A stretch of DNA of 64,000 bases, from positions 98,494 through 162,493 of the forward strand of contig JAJFHS010000018.1 in the NCBI GenBank assembly GCA_021775475.1, in the 5' to 3' direction. The position numbers were made by a program, and so were the translations under genes. The notes beneath the pieces were generated by a model, which was given only the letters and a program-made list of their open reading frames with translations, was not told the DNA's origin and searched no databases. The first letter of the stretch is position 1. The number at the start of each line of letters is the position of its first letter. This document shows positions 60,563-64,000 of the stretch, in pieces. The DNA comes from Hyphomicrobiales bacterium (lineage in GTDB: Bacteria; Pseudomonadota; Alphaproteobacteria; Rhizobiales; JAJFHR01).

Positions 60563-61477
60563 TCAATTGTCTTGATTGGAATTGATAGAACCGGTCTCCC
60601 GGCAGACCATGTTGATAAACTCCTGAATAACCGGATTTTGGTTGTTGTCATTCCATGCAATAGCGCAGGTGACGATGTTGGTATCACCTTCTACAGGCAA
60701 AAATCGAATATTCTCGTGTTCATCATTCATCATACTTTCCGGGACAAGACCTATTGCTGTTCCGCAGGCAACAAAAGCAAGTTGAGAGGTGATTGAGCGG
60801 GCATTAAAATCAATTCTCGGCGACAATACCTTTGCCCGGCAAATTGCCAGAATGCGATCAAAGTAAAAGGGGCTGATTTCCCGCGGACAAAACACCATTC
60901 GCTCCCGTGCCAGTGTGTCAAGATTTACTCGATCCTGTTTTGCCATAGAGTGGTCGAACGGTATTGCGAGGACAAGCTTCTCGCGAACCAGGGGAATGAT
61001 TTTCAGACTTCCATTACTTTCTTCGGCGCGCAAGAACGCAATGTCAATGTCCTCATTTTCCAGTGCGATCAACGCTTCACTGGAATCGAACTCGCGAATA
61101 TAGATGCTGAGGTTTTCCATCTGGCTTCTGGCAGTATTGAGAATCGCTGGCAGCAGTTCCGACATCGTAAATGCAATTGCGCCGATTGATATTCTGCTGA
61201 TGCGGCCCAACCGGGCTTCCATCACTGTAGATTCCAAATTCTCGCCTTCAGATACTAACTGTTCAACGGCGGGGAGAATTTGATGCCCCGCTGCTGTCAG
61301 GCTAACGCCACTGCGTGAGCGTTCAAAAAGGCGAACACCCAAATTGCTTTCCAGAATTTTTATCTGCTGGCTCAAGGGTGGTTGGGAAATGCCCAGGCGT
61401 TTGGCGGCGCGTCCGAAATGGCGCTCTTCGGCAACAATCTTGAAATACGACAGGTGGCGCAGCAGGCGAAAATCCAT
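60563..61477 (-). CDS. LysR family transcriptional regulator
   Basis: 304 aa from the ATG at 61477 (MDFRLLRHLSYFKIVAEERHFGRAAKRLGISQPPLSQQIKILE, the classic LysR helix-turn-helix). A substrate-binding effector domain follows (ISIGAIAFTMSELLPAILNTAR). It is divergent from the cupin gene 103 bp away and so likely controls the cupin-hydrolase operon to its right. The amidinotransferase pseudogene converges on its 3' end. Effector unknown. Confidence 0.92.
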   Translation of the reverse strand: MDFRLLRHLSYFKIVAEERHFGRAAKRLGISQPPLSQQIKILESNLGVRLFERSRSGVSLTAAGHQILPAVEQLVSEGENLESTVMEARLGRISRISIGAIAFTMSELLPAILNTARSQMENLSIYIREFDSSEALIALENEDIDIAFLRAEESNGSLKIIPLVREKLVLAIPFDHSMAKQDRVNLDTLARERMVFCPREISPFYFDRILAICRAKVLSPRIDFNARSITSQLAFVACGTAIGLVPESMMNDEHENIRFLPVEGDTNIVTCAIAWNDNNQNPVIQEFINMVCRETGSINSNQDN

Positions 61478-61579
61478 TTGATACTTTTTGCATATCAAAA
61501 ACATATGTCAATAGTCATATAACGAATGTAAAAATTGCGCTAAAAACAGCATGTTAAAATTTCAATATGGGAGAGCACC

Positions 61580-61954
61580 GTGGGCAAAAAGCATTTTTTC
61601 AATTTAAAAACGTTGCAAGGCGGCATTGAGCGGAATTTGGCACCGGGCGTTGATACGTCGATTTTTGTCGGTGACCAGGCGATGATTTCTGTTGTCCGTC
61701 TTGAGCCCGGATCGGTAGGCAAAATACACAGCCATCCTGAGGAACAATGGGGTATTTGCCAATCTGGTCACGGTATTCGAATTCAAGATGGCGAACGTGT
61801 TGCGGTAAAAGCGGGCGATTTCTGGCTAACGCCGGGCGGTATAAAACACGGCATAGAAGCTGGGAACGAGGGCATGATGGTGATCGATGTTTTCGCCCCG
61901 CCAAGACAGTCTTACAAAACTGCCGGTAGCGGATTTTCCGGGTCAGAAAAATGA
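61580..61954 (+). CDS. Cupin-domain protein
   Basis: 124 aa single cupin. Metal-type motif 1 is VRLEPGSVGKIHSHPEEQWGICQSG, with His-X-His and Glu; motif 2 is DFWLTPGGIKHGIEA. A GTG start at 61580 has a GGGAG site upstream. It could be a small dioxygenase, isomerase or ligand sensor. It is first gene of an apparent operon with the damaged alpha/beta hydrolase and sits opposite the LysR regulator. Confidence 0.85.
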   Translation: MGKKHFFNLKTLQGGIERNLAPGVDTSIFVGDQAMISVVRLEPGSVGKIHSHPEEQWGICQSGHGIRIQDGERVAVKAGDFWLTPGGIKHGIEAGNEGMMVIDVFAPPRQSYKTAGSGFSGSEK

Positions 61955-62007
61955 CAGTTCCCACTCGCAATGTTGCCTTGAGCAACTGAGTGATTAAGGA
62001 TTAAATT

Positions 62008-62652
62008 ATGGGAACTGAATTCGACAAGACTGTTCATAATTTTAAGATTGACGGCACTTCACTGAAAGTCGCTGCAATTCAACGCGGCGGTGCGCGCGCA
62101 CCCATATTATTCTTACACGGGTTTGGCTCAACGAAAGAAGACTACGCCGATATTGTGTGTTACCCGGTTTTTGATGACAGACCATTTCTGGCTTATGATG
62201 CCCCGGGCTGCGGTGAAACCATTTGTATGGGTCTTTCGAAAATCTCCATTCCATTTTTGGTCAAAACAGCATTAGTGATGCTTGATCGGGCAAATATCGA
62301 AAAATTCCATCTGGTTGGACACTCGATGGGTGGCCTCACGGCACTTATGCTCGCCAATGCCCATCCTGAAAGGGCCCTGAGTTTTACTGATATAGAAGGC
62401 AATATCTCCCCTGAAGATTGTTTCCTGAGCCGCCAGATTGTTGACCATGCCAACGCTAATCCAAAAGATTTTTTGGACGCGTTCATTCAACGAACCAGCC
62501 AGCTGCCCGCCTATGCTTCAGCGCTTTATGCGGCAAGCTTGCGCCACAAGGTGCGTGAAGGCGCTGTACGAGGAATTTTTTCTTCCATGGTAGAACTGTC
62601 AGACAACGGTAATCTGATGCAAAAGTTCCTCAGTTTACCCTGTCGAACGTGA
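62008..62652 (+). pseudogene. Alpha/beta hydrolase truncated by an insertion sequence
   Basis: 214 codons cover the N-terminal two thirds of an alpha/beta hydrolase: ILFLHGFGSTKEDYADI, YDAPGCGET and nucleophile GHSMGGLTALMLANAHPERALSFTDIEGN. The reading stops after FLSLPC, where intact relatives continue to the segment carrying the late Asp/His of the triad. The IS5-family element begins right there, so the catalytic His is lost. It was probably an operon partner of the cupin gene. Confidence 0.75.
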
Positions 62653-64000
62653 ACTACGCGATTTTGGCTGATTGACTGACTATCCAGATGATCCAGATTT
62701 TGAGCCAAAGAAGCTTGATCCACTTGAGGATGAGGCGGAAGTTGTATCCTGCTGCTGCGAGGATGGGGTTGATGGCATCGCCGTGTTTGTGGGCGAGGTA
62801 GTTGCGGGTCATTCTGTGTTCGTTTTTGATATGCCCAATCACCGGCTCAACGGCGGCACGGCGTTTCATTTTGCGCTTGATTTCGGGCGTCATTCGGCGT
62901 TTCTGGCCGGTGGTGAAGACTTTGAACTTGTGCTCAAGGTTGGCATTGTGGCCCTTGTAGCCTGCATCGGCCAAAATGCGTTTGAGGCCAGCCCCGGTGA
63001 GCGCCTCGATCTGTGGCAGGATGGTTTTGAGCGTATGACCGTCATAGGGCCTGCCCGGCAATGCCTTGGCATGGACGGCGAACTGGCCGCCCTTGCAACG
63101 GTTGAGTGTGGTGGCGATGGAGGCTTTGATGCCAAACTCGTAAGGTTTGTGTGCCTTGCCTTTACCGATGCACTCGACCTCTGGCGCATGCAGGGAGTAG
63201 ATCTTTTTCGGGATGTCATCGCGGGGGCGTTGGGTGCGCACCCGGTTCGCCTTCCACAGTTCGGCCCGGAAGATATCTTCAAGCACGTCGTTGCCTTTGA
63301 TCTGGCGGCCAATATCGCGAATGGTACGGCCCAACCATGTTTTGAGCTTCTTTAACTGCCGTCTGGCCCGTTTGTACTGTTTGGCATGAGCATAGCGCTG
63401 CTGCATGATCAAGGCATATTTTCCAACCCTCTTGTACGACTGGCGCAGTTTCAGCCCGTGCTTGCGCGCCATCTTGACCAGCCGCACACGCGCCTTGTTC
63501 ATGAGCTTTGCATCAGTTGGAAAAGCAACGTTCTTTTCGGCCACCGTGGTGTCAACAATCACAGTTGTGAAGTCAGATGGTTTTGCAGCTCCCATCTTGA
63601 CAGCCACATTCAGGCTCTCGGCCAGCAGTGCTTCAATCTGATCCTCACCCATGCGCTGGCGCCACCTGGTCATGGAAGAGCGGTCAAAGGGCAGTTCATG
63701 GCAGAAAAACTCTTCACCGCAAAAGAACTGGTAATACGGGTTCTCCACCCAGCGCGCACAAAGTTCCTCGTCAGACAGGTTGTCGGCATATTTGAGAATG
63801 TGCAGACCCGCCATCAACCGGGTTGACAGCGGCGGATGACCGGCCCGGTCGGTATAATTCTGCCCACATTTATCTGACAAAAATTGCCAGTCAATCGCAC
63901 CGGTCAAAATCACCTTCTCATGGCTCATATCAATGATCTGATCGAGCCTTGAGCGAAACATATCGTGCTGGTTGGTCTCAACAGGTTCTTTTGGCTTCAT
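62644..64000 (-). mobile_element. IS5-family insertion sequence, incomplete in this window
   Basis: The element interrupts the alpha/beta hydrolase near 62644, inferred from where hydrolase homology stops, and runs past the right window edge. The right-hand terminal repeat and target duplication cannot be checked. Confidence 0.75.
62654..64000 (-). CDS. IS5-family DDE transposase
   Basis: 448 aa, apparently complete, with its ATG exactly at the window edge (an upstream extension cannot be excluded). The N-terminal DUF772-type domain is GHPPLSTRLMAGLHILKYADNLSDEELCARWVENPYYQFFCGE. DDE residues appear in TVIVDTTVAEKNVAFPTD, ILADAGYKG and EPVIGHIKNEHRM. Length and motifs fit the IS5 group. No disruption is visible, so it may be active. 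Confidence 0.92.
   Translation of the reverse strand: MKPKEPVETNQHDMFRSRLDQIIDMSHEKVILTGAIDWQFLSDKCGQNYTDRAGHPPLSTRLMAGLHILKYADNLSDEELCARWVENPYYQFFCGEEFFCHELPFDRSSMTRWRQRMGEDQIEALLAESLNVAVKMGAAKPSDFTTVIVDTTVAEKNVAFPTDAKLMNKARVRLVKMARKHGLKLRQSYKRVGKYALIMQQRYAHAKQYKRARRQLKKLKTWLGRTIRDIGRQIKGNDVLEDIFRAELWKANRVRTQRPRDDIPKKIYSLHAPEVECIGKGKAHKPYEFGIKASIATTLNRCKGGQFAVHAKALPGRPYDGHTLKTILPQIEALTGAGLKRILADAGYKGHNANLEHKFKVFTTGQKRRMTPEIKRKMKRRAAVEPVIGHIKNEHRMTRNYLAHKHGDAINPILAAAGYNFRLILKWIKLLWLKIWIIWIVSQSAKIA

Noticed and set aside
62672-63355. 227-aa plus-strand ORF opposite the transposase
   Set aside because: Antisense shadow of the DDE transposase; composition mirrors the transposase codons.
1-64000. 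CRISPR array, prophage or rRNA operon
   Set aside because: No regularly spaced direct repeats, phage structural genes or rRNA sequence were seen anywhere in the window.

Overview
The window looks like chromosome from an alphaproteobacterium of the Hyphomicrobiales (rhizobia-like) type. This rests on gene content: GapR (DUF2312), CpdR, DUF1244, DUF1036 next to pyruvate kinase, Usg, TIGR02301, a NadQ-like NUDIX regulator, an alphaproteobacterial dihydroorotase, a suhB/mmgR-type small RNA beside an inositol-monophosphatase gene, a ROSE-type RNA thermometer and an Irr-like iron box. Base composition looks close to even by eye. No species is assigned.

Layout. 0-3.5 kb: SGNH esterase / MBOAT O-acyltransferase / single-TM protein, probably an envelope O-acetylation operon. 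3.5-9.7 kb: gltD and gltB (glutamate synthase) on the minus strand. 10.2-14.1 kb: S9 peptidase, threonine aldolase-like enzyme, TSUP exporter. 14.1-15.8 kb: a GFA-domain remnant, then hsp20 with a terminator, a ROSE thermometer and a sigma-32 promoter, then a Tyr/Gly/Arg-rich secreted protein. 15.9-19.6 kb: alpha/beta hydrolase, inositol-phosphatase family gene, suhB-type sRNA, N-formylglutamate amidohydrolase, cpdR, tRNA-Val(GAC). 19.9-21.1 kb: small proteins and a cold-shock gene.

21.4-30.5 kb is an arsenic gene block: an ArsR-ArsC fusion, an Acr3 efflux pump, then aioX-aioS-aioR (periplasmic arsenite sensor, histidine kinase, sigma-54 activator) and aioB-aioA (arsenite oxidase). Between aioR and aioB lie a perfect palindrome (probable AioR site) and a -24/-12 promoter. 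The block predicts regulated periplasmic oxidation of As(III) to As(V), with cytoplasmic arsenate reduction and arsenite export as detoxification. No integrase or direct repeat marking an island was seen.

30.7-44.4 kb is mostly core: bfd-bfr with an Irr-like palindrome, rpmJ (too short for the ORF track), a TPR protein, pyk, DUF1036, a second N-formylglutamate amidohydrolase, DUF1244, gapR, a DUF882 protein, a sigma-54 response regulator, an M3 peptidase and an ABC1/UbiB-like kinase. 44.5-47.9 kb is a glycan-modification operon (GT-C enzyme, small EamA flippase-like protein, GT2, methyltransferase). 48.0-49.4 kb is a cluster of three unrecognised small membrane proteins behind a textbook FNR/FixK-type class II promoter; this is the best candidate in the window for an undescribed system. 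49.5-58.9 kb is a conserved housekeeping block (NadQ-like, phosphatase, HD hydrolase, tag, ygfZ, pyrC-like, BKACE, usg, LysE, DUF3179, NUDIX).

58.8-64.0 kb is an accessory and decaying edge: an imine-reductase-like dehydrogenase, an amidinotransferase pseudogene, a LysR regulator, a cupin, and an alpha/beta hydrolase cut off by an IS5-family insertion sequence that runs out of the window.
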